Of a stretch of DNA of 37,537 bases, positions 28,643-37,537 are shown piece after piece. Source of the stretch: Deltaproteobacteria bacterium (GTDB lineage Bacteria; Desulfobacterota; Desulfobacteria; Desulfobacterales; UBA11574); assembly GCA_019308685.1 (NCBI GenBank), contig JAFDHQ010000010.1:1-37537 (forward strand), read 5' to 3'. How positions within the stretch are numbered: position 1 is the stretch's first letter; every line of letters starts with the position of its first letter. A program made the position numbers and the translations under genes. The notes under the pieces are model-generated. The model saw only the letters and a program-made list of their open reading frames with translations. It ran no database searches and had not been told where the DNA came from.

Positions 28643-29377
28643 ATGGATGGACATTATTTACAAACACCCATACTTAGGCAAATGTCTTATAAAATCGATT
28701 TTGATACGACACTTGAAGAACTATGCGAAACCTTCCGATTTTTATCTGAAAACGGTTGCCATGGTTTTGACTGTTCAAAAGAAAGCCTTAATATAATGGA
28801 ATCTTGGGGGCATAAAGAGGACCTTTCATCCGAAACCTTGGACATGATCCGAATTGATTTGGGTGAATGTCGCCGCTGCCGGCTTTGGGAAAGTCGAAAA
28901 AATATTGTCTTTGGCGCCGGTGATTTTCATGCAAGACTGGTATTTGTGGGGGAAGGACCGGGCTATGATGAGGATCAAAAAGGGGAGCCTTTTATCGGGG
29001 CTGCCGGGCGTCTTCTGACAAAAATTATAGAGGCCATTAACTATACCCGCGATCAGGTTTATATATGTAATATCATAAAATGTCGCCCTCCGGGTAACAG
29101 AAATCCCCTGCCGGACGAGATAGAGGCCTGTTTTCCTTATTTAAAGCGTCAACTTGTGGCCATAAAGCCGGATATTATATGTGCCCTGGGGACCTTTGCC
29201 GCACAGACATTGCTTGAAACAAAACAACCGATTTCAAAACTCAAAGGGCGCTTTCATGATTATAACGGAATAAGGGTGTTACCCACATATCATCCGGCCT
29301 ACCTTCTTCGCAACCCCGACAAAAAACGTGATGTCTGGGAAGATATGAAAAAATTGATGAAGGCACTGGGCGATTAA
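28643..29377 (+). CDS. Uracil-DNA glycosylase, family 4/5-like; start possibly ATG 28682
   Basis: GAGDFHARLVFVGEGPGYDEDQKGEPFIGAAGRLL; YICNIIKCRPPGNRNPLPDE; LPTYHPAYLLRNPDKKRDVWEDMK. Confidence 0.93.
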   Translation: MDGHYLQTPILRQMSYKIDFDTTLEELCETFRFLSENGCHGFDCSKESLNIMESWGHKEDLSSETLDMIRIDLGECRRCRLWESRKNIVFGAGDFHARLVFVGEGPGYDEDQKGEPFIGAAGRLLTKIIEAINYTRDQVYICNIIKCRPPGNRNPLPDEIEACFPYLKRQLVAIKPDIICALGTFAAQTLLETKQPISKLKGRFHDYNGIRVLPTYHPAYLLRNPDKKRDVWEDMKKLMKALGD

Positions 29378-29457
29378 ACGTCCCGGAGATTTTACAACAA
29401 CCCATTATTCCAACGTTCCATTTGTGAATGAAAAGAACTAAATTGAATTAAAAAAAC

Positions 29458-30747
29458 ATGAAAAAAATATTTTTCCTTATATCAGCCCTGTTATTGTTTT
29501 TATTCTGCTGCCCCGGAAACGGTTTTACAGCAGCAAATGAGGTCTATATTATCCAGATGTCGGGTCACATCAGTCCGGCGGTGGCTAATTTTTTGAAAAA
29601 AGGGATCAATAGAGCTTCGGAGGAAAACGTTTCATGTATTATCATCGAGCTTGACACTCCGGGTGGTCTTGCCGAATCCATGCGTGAAATTGTAATGGCA
29701 ATTTTTGCAAGTAAGGTTCCAGTTGTGATTTATGTGTCACCGAGCGGGGCTAGGGCCGCTTCAGCAGGCGTTATGATCACCATGGCGGCGGACATTGCAG
29801 CCATGGCGCCGGGAACAAACATCGGTGCGGCACATCCGGTGGGGGCCGGCGGAAAGGAAATCAGCGGTGCTATGTCCGAAAAGGTAATAAATGACATGGT
29901 GGCCCATGCAAGGAGTATCGCAAAAAAAAGGGGAAAAAACGCCGATTGGGTTGAAAAGGCCGTCCGAAAAAGCGTTTCGGTGACCGAAACCGAGGCGCTA
30001 AAGGCAAATGTCATAGATATCGTGGCAAAAGACTTAGATGATCTGATCCGTCAGATTAACGGCCGCAAGATTCAAGACAAGGGAGTTTTAACACTCGACA
30101 ATGTTAAAAAGACTTTTCTGAAAGAGGATTTAAGGACTAAAATTTTAAAGACCATCAGCAATCCCAATATTGCGTATATTCTTATGATGATCGGTCTTGC
30201 CGGTCTTTACTTTGAATTGTCACACCCCGGCGCAGTTCTCCCCGGGGTTGTAGGCGGTATTTCCATTATCCTGGCTTTTTTTGCATTTCAGACCATACCG
30301 GTTAACTATGCAGGATTTCTCCTTATCGTTCTTGCCCTTGTTTTTTTTATTATGGAGATGAAGATTACAAGCTACGGGCTTTTAAGTATAGCGGGCATAA
30401 CTTCTCTTTTGCTCGGTTCTATTATGTTATTTGAAAACAGTGGTACCGGTATGAGACTGTCATGGGAAGTGCTCATACCGACGATTGTCTTAATTTCGGG
30501 ATTTTTTGTAGTTGTTTCAGGACTTGTTTTTAAATCACATCTATCTAAACCGAGAACCGGTGCGCGGGGCCTGATCGGGGAAATAGGGGTCGTAAAAGAA
30601 CCTCTAATGCCTGAGGGCAAGGTGTTTGTGCATGGAGAACTGTGGAGAGCAATCTCAAAAAATCCCATCCAAACCGGTGACAGAGTCCGGGTTGTAAAGG
30701 TTGTCAATCTTGTCCTTGAGGTGGAACCGGTTGAAAGGAGCGTATAA
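29458..30747 (+). CDS. NfeD family membrane serine protease (ClpP-class N-terminal domain)
   Basis: Signal peptide; [52 protein letters not shown]-terminal TMs plus NfeD OB-fold-like domain. Confidence 0.93.
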   Translation: MKKIFFLISALLLFLFCCPGNGFTAANEVYIIQMSGHISPAVANFLKKGINRASEENVSCIIIELDTPGGLAESMREIVMAIFASKVPVVIYVSPSGARAASAGVMITMAADIAAMAPGTNIGAAHPVGAGGKEISGAMSEKVINDMVAHARSIAKKRGKNADWVEKAVRKSVSVTETEALKANVIDIVAKDLDDLIRQINGRKIQDKGVLTLDNVKKTFLKEDLRTKILKTISNPNIAYILMMIGLAGLYFELSHPGAVLPGVVGGISIILAFFAFQTIPVNYAGFLLIVLALVFFIMEMKITSYGLLSIAGITSLLLGSIMLFENSGTGMRLSWEVLIPTIVLISGFFVVVSGLVFKSHLSKPRTGARGLIGEIGVVKEPLMPEGKVFVHGELWRAISKNPIQTGDRVRVVKVVNLVLEVEPVERSV

Positions 30748-31514
30748 TGTATACCGTAATCGCCATAGTTGTACTGACTGTTTTTTTTCTGTCCGCGGCC
30801 ATACGTATTTTAAACGAGTATGAACGCGGGGTTATATTCAGGCTCGGCAGGGTGATAAAGGCAAAAGGGCCCGGGCTGATCATACTTATTCCGATCGTCG
30901 ACAAAATGGTAAAGGTAAGTATGCGTCTTGTGGCCATGGATGTCGATCCTCAGGACGTTATTACCCGGGACAATGTTTCCGTAAAGGTAAATGCCGTTAT
31001 CTATTATAGGGTCATTGAGCCCATAAAAGCGGTTATCGAAGTGGAAGAATACCATTATGCAGTGTCACAGCTTGCACAGACAACGTTACGGAGCGTATGC
31101 GGTCAGGCGGAACTCGATGAGCTGTTGTCCGCAAGGGAAAAGATTAATTCTCAGCTTCAGGAAATATTAGATATGCACACGGATCCGTGGGGAATTAAGG
31201 TCACGACAGTGGAGCTCAAGCATATTGATTTGCCCCAGGATATGCAGCGGTCCATGGCTAAGCAGGCTGAGGCCGAGAGGGAACGGCGTGCCAAGATCAT
31301 CAATGCCGACGGTGAATTTCAGGCCGCAAACAAGTTGGCCGAGGCTGCCGAGATTATACGTGACCATCCCATGGCATTGCAGCTAAGATATCTCCAGACC
31401 ATGCGTGAGATATCTGCCGAGCAGAATACCACCACGATCTTTCCGTTCCCCCTGGAACTTTTTAAGCCGTTTCTTGCGATAATGGATAAAGAAAAAAAGG
31501 GGGATGGCCAATAA
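30747..31514 (+). CDS. Slipin / SPFH-band 7 (stomatin-like) protein
   Basis: [77 protein letters not shown]. Adjacent to nfeD. Confidence 0.95.
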   Translation: MYTVIAIVVLTVFFLSAAIRILNEYERGVIFRLGRVIKAKGPGLIILIPIVDKMVKVSMRLVAMDVDPQDVITRDNVSVKVNAVIYYRVIEPIKAVIEVEEYHYAVSQLAQTTLRSVCGQAELDELLSAREKINSQLQEILDMHTDPWGIKVTTVELKHIDLPQDMQRSMAKQAEAERERRAKIINADGEFQAANKLAEAAEIIRDHPMALQLRYLQTMREISAEQNTTTIFPFPLELFKPFLAIMDKEKKGDGQ

Positions 31515-31635
31515 CGGTCATCTATTTATTGACATAATATGTAAAAATTGTTAACAAATCATCTTTTTTGCGGGGGTTTTGAAGCCTCCGCTTATGCTTT
31601 TATAAACAAAGGAGAGAAAAGGAGATTCCTGTAAC

Positions 31636-31962
31636 ATGGGTAAAAAGAAAAAAGAGACCAAAGAAAAACCGCTGGAGAAAATGACGGCCAAGGAATTGAG
31701 GGAGATTGGCAAGCAACTGACTGAAATAACAGGTGTTTATGGGATGAACAAGGCCGAGCTTATCAGCGCGATAAAAGAGGCGAGAGGAATAAAAGAAGAT
31801 TTAACGAAAAAGACCGATTCCTCAGTCCGGGAAATTAAAAAAAAGATCAAGGCGCTGAAGGCGGATCGAGAAGCCGCTCTTAGCAATAATGATAATAAAA
31901 TGGCAGAAATTTATAGACGCCGACTGACCAAACTGAAAAAAAAGACCCGAAGAGCTGCTTGA
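31636..31962 (+). CDS. Small Lys-rich protein with Rho N-terminal-like (SAP-like) motif
   Basis: MTAKELREIGKQLTEITGVYGMNKAELISAIKEARG resembles the Rho-N domain; Lys-rich coiled C-terminus. SD-like GGAGA upstream. Confidence 0.7.
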   Translation: MGKKKKETKEKPLEKMTAKELREIGKQLTEITGVYGMNKAELISAIKEARGIKEDLTKKTDSSVREIKKKIKALKADREAALSNNDNKMAEIYRRRLTKLKKKTRRAA

Positions 31963-32903
31963 TTTTGATGAATTCACTTTATTTGAAGAAACAGATAGAA
32001 TTTTTCATCGAGTCCCTTTCCTCTGAAAAGGGGTATTCCGCAAATACTTGCCGCGCATACTCTCACGACCTCAAAGAGTTTGTATCACTTATTTATAAAG
32101 AACGCTTTTCAGGGAAGAAGAAACAAAATTCTATACATAATTTCACTGCAGATCAGGTCGATGGGTTGATGATAAGGGGGTATCTGGGATTTTTACACAA
32201 AAAAAACAAAAAGGTTACCATAGCGCGGAAGCTTTCAGCCATTCGCTCTTTTTTCAGATACCTCGTCAAACGGGGTATTATTCTGGACAGTCCGCTGGAT
32301 TCAATTTTGACGCCGAAACAGAAAAAAACAATTCCCGTATACCTTCCTGTTGATGACATTTTCAGGTTGCTGGATTCAATAAGGACAGATACACTTTCTG
32401 GTTTGAGGAGCCGTGCAATTTTTGAAACCCTTTATTCGAGCGGCATTCGTGTTTCAGAGCTTGCCGGTATGAACGTGTTTGATGTTGATTTTAGAAAACA
32501 AGTGATTCGTGTGCTTGGAAAAGGGAACAAGGAACGGATTGTGCCCGTGGGTAAAAAGGCTTTAACGGCTATTTCCGATTACAGAGAAAGGCTGCAAATC
32601 GAAGCCGGTATAGGCACAGATGAAAATACGCCTCTGTTTTTAAACAAAAACAAGGGTCGTCTTACGACCCGTTCGATCGGACGTATTCTGGAAAAGACAG
32701 CAAAAGAATGCGGATTGTTAATACCTGTTTCCCCACATTCCATGCGTCATTCTTTTGCAACCCACTTACTCGATGCAGGGGCGGATTTGAGGGTGGTGCA
32801 AGAGATGTTGGGCCATAAAAGCCTTTCTACAACCCAGAAATATACTCATGTAAGTATCGACAGATTAATGGAAACCTATGATAAAGCGCACCCAAGACGA
32901 TAA
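31959..32903 (+). CDS. Tyrosine recombinase XerC/XerD; start probably ATG 31968
   Basis: SAM-like N-domain; TLYSSGIRVSELAGMN (catalytic R); HSMRHSFATHLLDAGADLRVVQEMLGHKSLSTTQKYTHVS (HxxR...H...Y). Confidence 0.95.
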   Translation: MILMNSLYLKKQIEFFIESLSSEKGYSANTCRAYSHDLKEFVSLIYKERFSGKKKQNSIHNFTADQVDGLMIRGYLGFLHKKNKKVTIARKLSAIRSFFRYLVKRGIILDSPLDSILTPKQKKTIPVYLPVDDIFRLLDSIRTDTLSGLRSRAIFETLYSSGIRVSELAGMNVFDVDFRKQVIRVLGKGNKERIVPVGKKALTAISDYRERLQIEAGIGTDENTPLFLNKNKGRLTTRSIGRILEKTAKECGLLIPVSPHSMRHSFATHLLDAGADLRVVQEMLGHKSLSTTQKYTHVSIDRLMETYDKAHPRR

Positions 32904-32923
32904 CACAGGGAAAAAATAAAACG

Positions 32924-33454
32924 ATGATATTTCATGGAACAACAATTCTTGCCGTCAGACATAAGGGCAAAGCGGCTGTAGCCAGTGACGGCCAGGTTAC
33001 ATTGAATAATACCATTATAAAGCATCAGGCAAAAAAAGTCAGAAGGATTTACAATGACCGTATAATCGTGGGATTTGCCGGGGCCACTGCCGATGCCTTA
33101 AACCTTTCCGAACGTTTGGAAAAAAAGCTTGAGCGATATAATGGAAACCTGACTCGCAGTGCCGTTGAACTGGCACGGGACTGGCGTACCGACAAGTATT
33201 TGAGGCGTCTGGAAGCTATTATGATCGCGGTGGACGATAAAAACATGTTTGTTATCTCAGGAAACGGTGATGTGATTGAGCCGGACGAAGACCTCATGGG
33301 TATAGGGTCCGGGGGCATCGGAGCCCAGGCGGCGGCAAAAGCCATGATGAGAAATACGGATATGGATGCGGTTGATATTGTTAAGGAGGCAATGAAAATA
33401 GCAGGTTCCCTATGCGTATTTACAAATGACACGATTACGATTGAAGAGTTGTAA
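32924..33454 (+). CDS. hslV: ATP-dependent protease subunit HslV
   Basis: HGTTILAVRHKGKAAVASDGQVTLNNTIIKHQAKKVRRIYND; GSGGIGAQAAAKAM; next to hslU. Confidence 0.98.
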   Translation: MIFHGTTILAVRHKGKAAVASDGQVTLNNTIIKHQAKKVRRIYNDRIIVGFAGATADALNLSERLEKKLERYNGNLTRSAVELARDWRTDKYLRRLEAIMIAVDDKNMFVISGNGDVIEPDEDLMGIGSGGIGAQAAAKAMMRNTDMDAVDIVKEAMKIAGSLCVFTNDTITIEEL

Positions 33455-33566
33455 AAACAAAAAGCAAAATGGATCAAAAACAGGAGTTTCCTAAAACCCT
33501 TTTAATCTCAATAAATTGTAGAAATTACAAGATGTAAAATTATCCATAACAGGTAGTTAGCAGAAA

Positions 33567-34940
33567 ATGAGTAGTCTAAAACCCAACGAAATCGTTCAAG
33601 AACTTGATAAATATATCATTGGCCAGCACCGGGCAAAACGTTCTGTTGCCATTGCTCTAAGGAATCGTTGGCGCAGGCAGCAGGTGCCGGAAGATATTCG
33701 TGATGAAATTGTCCCCAAGAATATTATCCTTATCGGTCCCACCGGGGTAGGTAAGACAGAGATAGCAAGAAGGCTGTCAAATTTAACCGATTCTCCATTT
33801 ACTAAGGTCGAGGCTTCCAAGTTTACGGAAGTAGGATATGTAGGACGGGACGTTGAATCTATGGTAAGAGATCTTCTCGAACTTACGGTCAATGAACTTA
33901 AATCAAAGGAACAAGAGGCCGTAAAAGAAAAAGGATGTCAGATTGCCGAAGAGAGAATGCTCGATCTTTTGCTTCCAAAAGGAGGAGTTCAGCCCACACA
34001 GAAGCGTGAAGATTCAAAAGAGACACAGTTTGAACTGGTAACCTATAAAAGCGATGAATCTTCCCCTACAAGGGAAAAGCTTCGAAAAATGCTTCGCCAG
34101 GGAAAACTAGATAATCGATACGTTGATCTTGATGTGTCGGACCGAACCATGCCTATGGTTGAGATTTTCTCCAACGTGGGCATGGAGGAGATGGGGATTA
34201 ATTTTAAAGATATGATCGGCGGTCTTCTTCCCAAAAGTACAAAGCGTCGTAAGGTAAAAGTACCCGAAGCCATGGAGATGCTTGCGGCTGAAGAGGCTCA
34301 GAACCTGGTAGATATGGACAAGGTGGTCAAAAAGGCCATAAAAAAAGTCGAGCAATCAGGAATCATTTTTCTTGATGAAATTGATAAAATTGCCGGAAAA
34401 GACGGCACCCATGGTCCTGACGTGTCCAGGGAAGGCGTTCAGAGGGATCTCCTCCCGATTATAGAAGGGAGCACTGTTTCAACAAAATACGGTCCGGTCA
34501 AGACGGACAATATCCTTTTCATTGCTGCCGGGGCCTTTCATACCATAAAGCCGTCCGATTTAATTCCGGAGCTCCAGGGACGGTTTCCCATAAGGGTGGA
34601 ACTGGATGCTTTGGGTCAGAAGGAGTTTGTAAGGATACTGATAGAGCCAAAAAATGCTCTAATGCTTCAATATGTGTCTCTTTTAAAGACCGAAGGTGTT
34701 GATGTTGTTTTTGAGGATGAAGCGATTGAAGAAATAGCAAGGATTGCCGAAGAAGTTAACAATATGACCGAGAACATTGGTGCCCGGAGACTTTATACTC
34801 TTATGGAGTGCATGCTGGAAGATATCCTTTTTGAAGCACCGGATATGCGGGAAAAGAAAATAGTCATCGATAAAAAGTATGTGGAAGACAAATTGAAGGA
34901 TATCAAAGATGACGAGGATCTTAGCCGGTATATTTTGTAA
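33567..34940 (+). CDS. hslU: HslU ATPase subunit
   Basis: [52 protein letters not shown]-terminal LSRYIL. Confidence 0.99.
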   Translation: MSSLKPNEIVQELDKYIIGQHRAKRSVAIALRNRWRRQQVPEDIRDEIVPKNIILIGPTGVGKTEIARRLSNLTDSPFTKVEASKFTEVGYVGRDVESMVRDLLELTVNELKSKEQEAVKEKGCQIAEERMLDLLLPKGGVQPTQKREDSKETQFELVTYKSDESSPTREKLRKMLRQGKLDNRYVDLDVSDRTMPMVEIFSNVGMEEMGINFKDMIGGLLPKSTKRRKVKVPEAMEMLAAEEAQNLVDMDKVVKKAIKKVEQSGIIFLDEIDKIAGKDGTHGPDVSREGVQRDLLPIIEGSTVSTKYGPVKTDNILFIAAGAFHTIKPSDLIPELQGRFPIRVELDALGQKEFVRILIEPKNALMLQYVSLLKTEGVDVVFEDEAIEEIARIAEEVNNMTENIGARRLYTLMECMLEDILFEAPDMREKKIVIDKKYVEDKLKDIKDDEDLSRYIL

Positions 34941-35009
34941 GAAATAGTAATTTTTTAAAAGACCATCAACGTCGATTTACTGTATATGTTTATGGGGTAA
35001 TTAAGTTAT

Positions 35010-35185
35010 TGGAAATTCCAAATAAAAAATCCCAAAAGACAAACAAATAACAATGACCGAAATTCAAAATTTCAAACAAAAAAGCAATCGCTTTGATGCG
35101 GTTTGGAATTTGGAGTTTGAAATTTGAGATTTATTTGAAATTTGATGCTTGAGATTTGTGATTTAATGAATCTTTAGGGCTTGGG
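35010..35185. repeat. AT-rich intergenic inverted/direct repeat block
   Basis: AAATTTCAAAC (35067-35077) is the exact reverse complement of GTTTGAAATTT (35115-35125); direct repeat TTTGAAATTTGA at 35116-35127 and 35134-35145. Confidence 0.7.
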
Positions 35186-35241
35186 GTTTATGATTTTAAA
35201 AAATAGTCAAAAGGTTGTACTTTACTTAAGAAAAGAAGATA

Positions 35242-36123
35242 ATGAATATGAACTCGAATGTTGCTGACATACTGATTGAGGCGTTGCCGTATATTCGTCG
35301 TTTTTATGGAATGACCGTGGTTGTAAAGTACGGAGGTCATGCCATGGTCGACGAGCAGTTGAAGGAGGATTTTGCCCGGGATATTACTTTAATGAAGTTT
35401 ACGGGACTGAATCCGGTTATTGTTCATGGTGGTGGCCCGCAGATCAACTCGGTTCTTGACCGCATGGGTATGGATTCCAGATTTGTAAAAGGGATGCGTC
35501 TTACAGATGAGGCGACCATGGACGTTGTGGAGATGGTTTTAGGAGGCAAAGTAAACAAGGGGATTGTTGCTCAGATCAATCAGCAGGGGGGTAAGGCGGT
35601 GGGTTTGAGCGGTAAGGACGGAGGACTTATTCGTGCCAGAAAGCTCCACATCGTTTACCAAGAGGATAACGATAAGCCGCCGGAGATTATCGATCCGGGC
35701 CTGGTGGGCGAGGTGACCCATGTCAACCCGAGCATCATCGATACGCTGACCCAACAGGATTTTATTCCCATTATCGCACCGGTCGGCGCCGGGGAATCCG
35801 GCGAAACATACAACATAAATGCAGACCTCGTTGCAAGCAGTATCGCCATAGCCCTTTCAGCAGGTCGACTTATTTTGCTAACAGATGTAGATGGAGTCCT
35901 CGATTCTTCAGGGTTACTCATATCGTCAATTCGCGCGGAAAACATCCATCAGATGGTGGAAGAAAAAATCATCTCAGGAGGAATGATCCCTAAAATCGAA
36001 TGTGCCTTAGAGGCACTGGAAAACGGAGTTGAAAAGGTGCACATAATAAACGGTAGCAAGCGCCATGCCTTATTACTCGAGCTTTTTACCGATAAGGGGA
36101 TCGGTACCGAGGTAACCATATGA
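35242..36123 (+). CDS. argB: Acetylglutamate kinase
   Basis: [55 protein letters not shown]. Confidence 0.98.
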   Translation: MNMNSNVADILIEALPYIRRFYGMTVVVKYGGHAMVDEQLKEDFARDITLMKFTGLNPVIVHGGGPQINSVLDRMGMDSRFVKGMRLTDEATMDVVEMVLGGKVNKGIVAQINQQGGKAVGLSGKDGGLIRARKLHIVYQEDNDKPPEIIDPGLVGEVTHVNPSIIDTLTQQDFIPIIAPVGAGESGETYNINADLVASSIAIALSAGRLILLTDVDGVLDSSGLLISSIRAENIHQMVEEKIISGGMIPKIECALEALENGVEKVHIINGSKRHALLLELFTDKGIGTEVTI

Positions 36124-36142
36124 TTGATAGAAAGGTCTCAAA

Positions 36143-37324
36143 ATGACCCAAGAGATAATAAAAAAAGCAGATCAGGTTATCGCAAAAACCTATAAAAGGT
36201 TTCCCATTGTCGTCGCAAAAGGCGAAGGATGCAAGCTTTGGGATTCAGATGGTAAAAAATATACCGATTTTGTTGCCGGGATTGCCGTATGCAATCTCGG
36301 CCATGCACATCCAGGGGTTTCAAAAGCGCTTTTCATGCAGGCAAATACCCTTTTTCATGTGTCGAACCTTTATTATACAATTCCCCAGGTAGAGCTGGCG
36401 TCCCGGCTTGTGGAAAACAGCTTTGCCGACCGGGTATTTTTCTGTAACAGCGGAGCCGAAGCAAATGAGGCCGCCATTAAGCTGGCCAGAAAATATTTCA
36501 AGGAAAAAGGGGAAAGTGGAAGATACAGAATACTTTCCATGGAGCATTCATTTCATGGACGGACCATGGCCACCCTTTCCGCAACCGGACAGGATAAAAT
36601 AAAACAAGGATTCGAACCCGTTCTCGAAGGCTTTGACTATGTACCGTTTAATGAAATTAGCACATTGCGCAAGAAAATTGGCCCATCCACATGCGCTGTT
36701 TTAGTAGAACCGATCCAGGGTGAAGGCGGGGTTCGCTGCCCTGATCCCGAATACCTTAAGGCCGTAAGGCAGACTTGTGACGAAACCGGCACTCTTTTAA
36801 TTTTTGATGAAATACAGACGGGGATGGGACGTACCGGCAAACTTTTTGCCTACGAGCATTTCGGTATAGCGCCGGATATAATGACCCTGGCCAAAGCTCT
36901 AGCCAATGGATTGCCCATCGGGGCCATGCTGGCCAGAGAAGAAATTGCGGATGCGTTCGGGCCGGGGTCACATGCTTCGACATTTGGCGGCACCCCGGTT
37001 GTCACCGCGGCGTCACTTGAAGTTGTCCGGGTGCTTTTAGAAGAAAATATAATCGATCATTGCAAAAAAATAGGAACTTATTTTAAGGAAAGGCTTGAAT
37101 GGTTAAAAAACAGGCATGAATTGATTGAGGATGTTCGCGGTATGGGTCTGCTTTTGGGAATGAAGCTAAAAATAGAGGGGGATCAGATTGTTGCTTCGTG
37201 CATGGAAAAAGGGTTTCTGATAAACTGCATCCAGGGGAATATTTTACGGTTTATTCCACCGCTCATCATAGAAAAAGAAGAGATAGATGCTTTAGTGGCA
37301 TGTCTGGATGAGATTTTAGATTGA
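36143..37324 (+). CDS. argD: Acetylornithine aminotransferase
   Basis: FVAGIAVCNLGHAHP; FFCNSGAEANEAAIKLARK; LIFDEIQTGMGRTGKLFAYEH; TLAKALANGLPIGAML. Confidence 0.97.
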   Translation: MTQEIIKKADQVIAKTYKRFPIVVAKGEGCKLWDSDGKKYTDFVAGIAVCNLGHAHPGVSKALFMQANTLFHVSNLYYTIPQVELASRLVENSFADRVFFCNSGAEANEAAIKLARKYFKEKGESGRYRILSMEHSFHGRTMATLSATGQDKIKQGFEPVLEGFDYVPFNEISTLRKKIGPSTCAVLVEPIQGEGGVRCPDPEYLKAVRQTCDETGTLLIFDEIQTGMGRTGKLFAYEHFGIAPDIMTLAKALANGLPIGAMLAREEIADAFGPGSHASTFGGTPVVTAASLEVVRVLLEENIIDHCKKIGTYFKERLEWLKNRHELIEDVRGMGLLLGMKLKIEGDQIVASCMEKGFLINCIQGNILRFIPPLIIEKEEIDALVACLDEILD

Positions 37325-37352
37325 AAATATTCAAGTAGACGGTGAGGTAACA

Positions 37353-37537
37353 TTGAAAAAAGACATTTTGACACTTATAGATCTAACCCGAGAGGATTTT
37401 GAAATTCTCTTTGAACGGGCGAGCGAACTGAAAAAAAGGTATAAAAACGGGATTACAGACAAGTCCCTTGCCGGTAAAACCCTGGGTCTTATTTTTGAAA
37501 AACCGTCTACCCGAACACGCATCTCCTTTGAAGCGGC
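37353..37537 (+). CDS. argF: Ornithine carbamoyltransferase, 3'-truncated by window edge
   Basis: TTG start with GAGGT upstream: MKKDILTLIDLTREDFEILFERASELKKRYKNGITDKSLAGKTLGLIFEKPSTRTRISFEA (STRTR motif); follows argB-argD. Confidence 0.93.
   Translation, partial: MKKDILTLIDLTREDFEILFERASELKKRYKNGITDKSLAGKTLGLIFEKPSTRTRISFEA

Noticed and set aside
29458-31514. nfeD + slipin pair as a novel system
   Set aside because: Well-known conserved gene pair in bacteria and archaea.
31570-31591. Possible terminator hairpin GCGGGGG-loop-CCTCCGC after the slipin gene
   Set aside because: Short stem containing a G-U pair, and the following sequence is not a clear poly-U run.
31959-32903. Tyrosine recombinase as a mobile-element or prophage integrase
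   Set aside because: Size, motifs and hslVU neighbourhood fit housekeeping XerC/D; no att-like repeats, tRNA or phage genes nearby.
1-37537. CRISPR arrays, rRNA, tRNA genes
   Set aside because: No regularly spaced repeats, rRNA signature or convincing cloverleaf noticed in the gaps; tRNAscan-SE/Infernal would be decisive.

Overview
This window is a mostly housekeeping stretch of a bacterial chromosome. From gene content and style I infer a Desulfobacterota/deltaproteobacterial (Desulfobacterales-like) origin; this is not proven. From left to right: the 3' part of a SUMF1/formylglycine-generating-enzyme-fold protein, open at the left edge; an uncharacterised 415-aa protein translationally coupled to a membrane-inserted, archaeal LonB-type Lon protease; a PilB/GspE-type ATPase with an MshEN-like N-terminus and a C-terminal cyclic-nucleotide-binding domain, coupled to a zinc-ribbon HDOD protein; mutY (with NUDIX domain); a tetraheme c3-type cytochrome; a decayed locus with a truncated Cys-rich ORF, a frameshifted radical-SAM/SPASM C-terminus and a cupin; topA-dprA-secF-secD-yajC; a LysM-like membrane protein; rng; leuS-lptE; rpsT; murJ-ftsB/divIC-TPR-coaBC; a family-4-like uracil-DNA glycosylase; nfeD-slipin; a Rho-N-like protein; xerC/D; hslV-hslU; argB-argD-argF (argF cut at the right edge). 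The best candidates for something undescribed are (a) the unknown protein + LonB operon at 1.57-5.08 kb, (b) the PilB-like ATPase with two putative nucleotide-sensor domains, its HDOD partner and a near-perfect sigma-54 promoter, (c) the decayed radical-SAM/SPASM locus, which a single added G would restore, and (d) several intergenic inverted-repeat elements, some sharing a TCCATCC(A)-(A)GAAATG-like motif. No CRISPR, rRNA or convincing tRNA was seen. All family calls come from reading motifs, with no database search.
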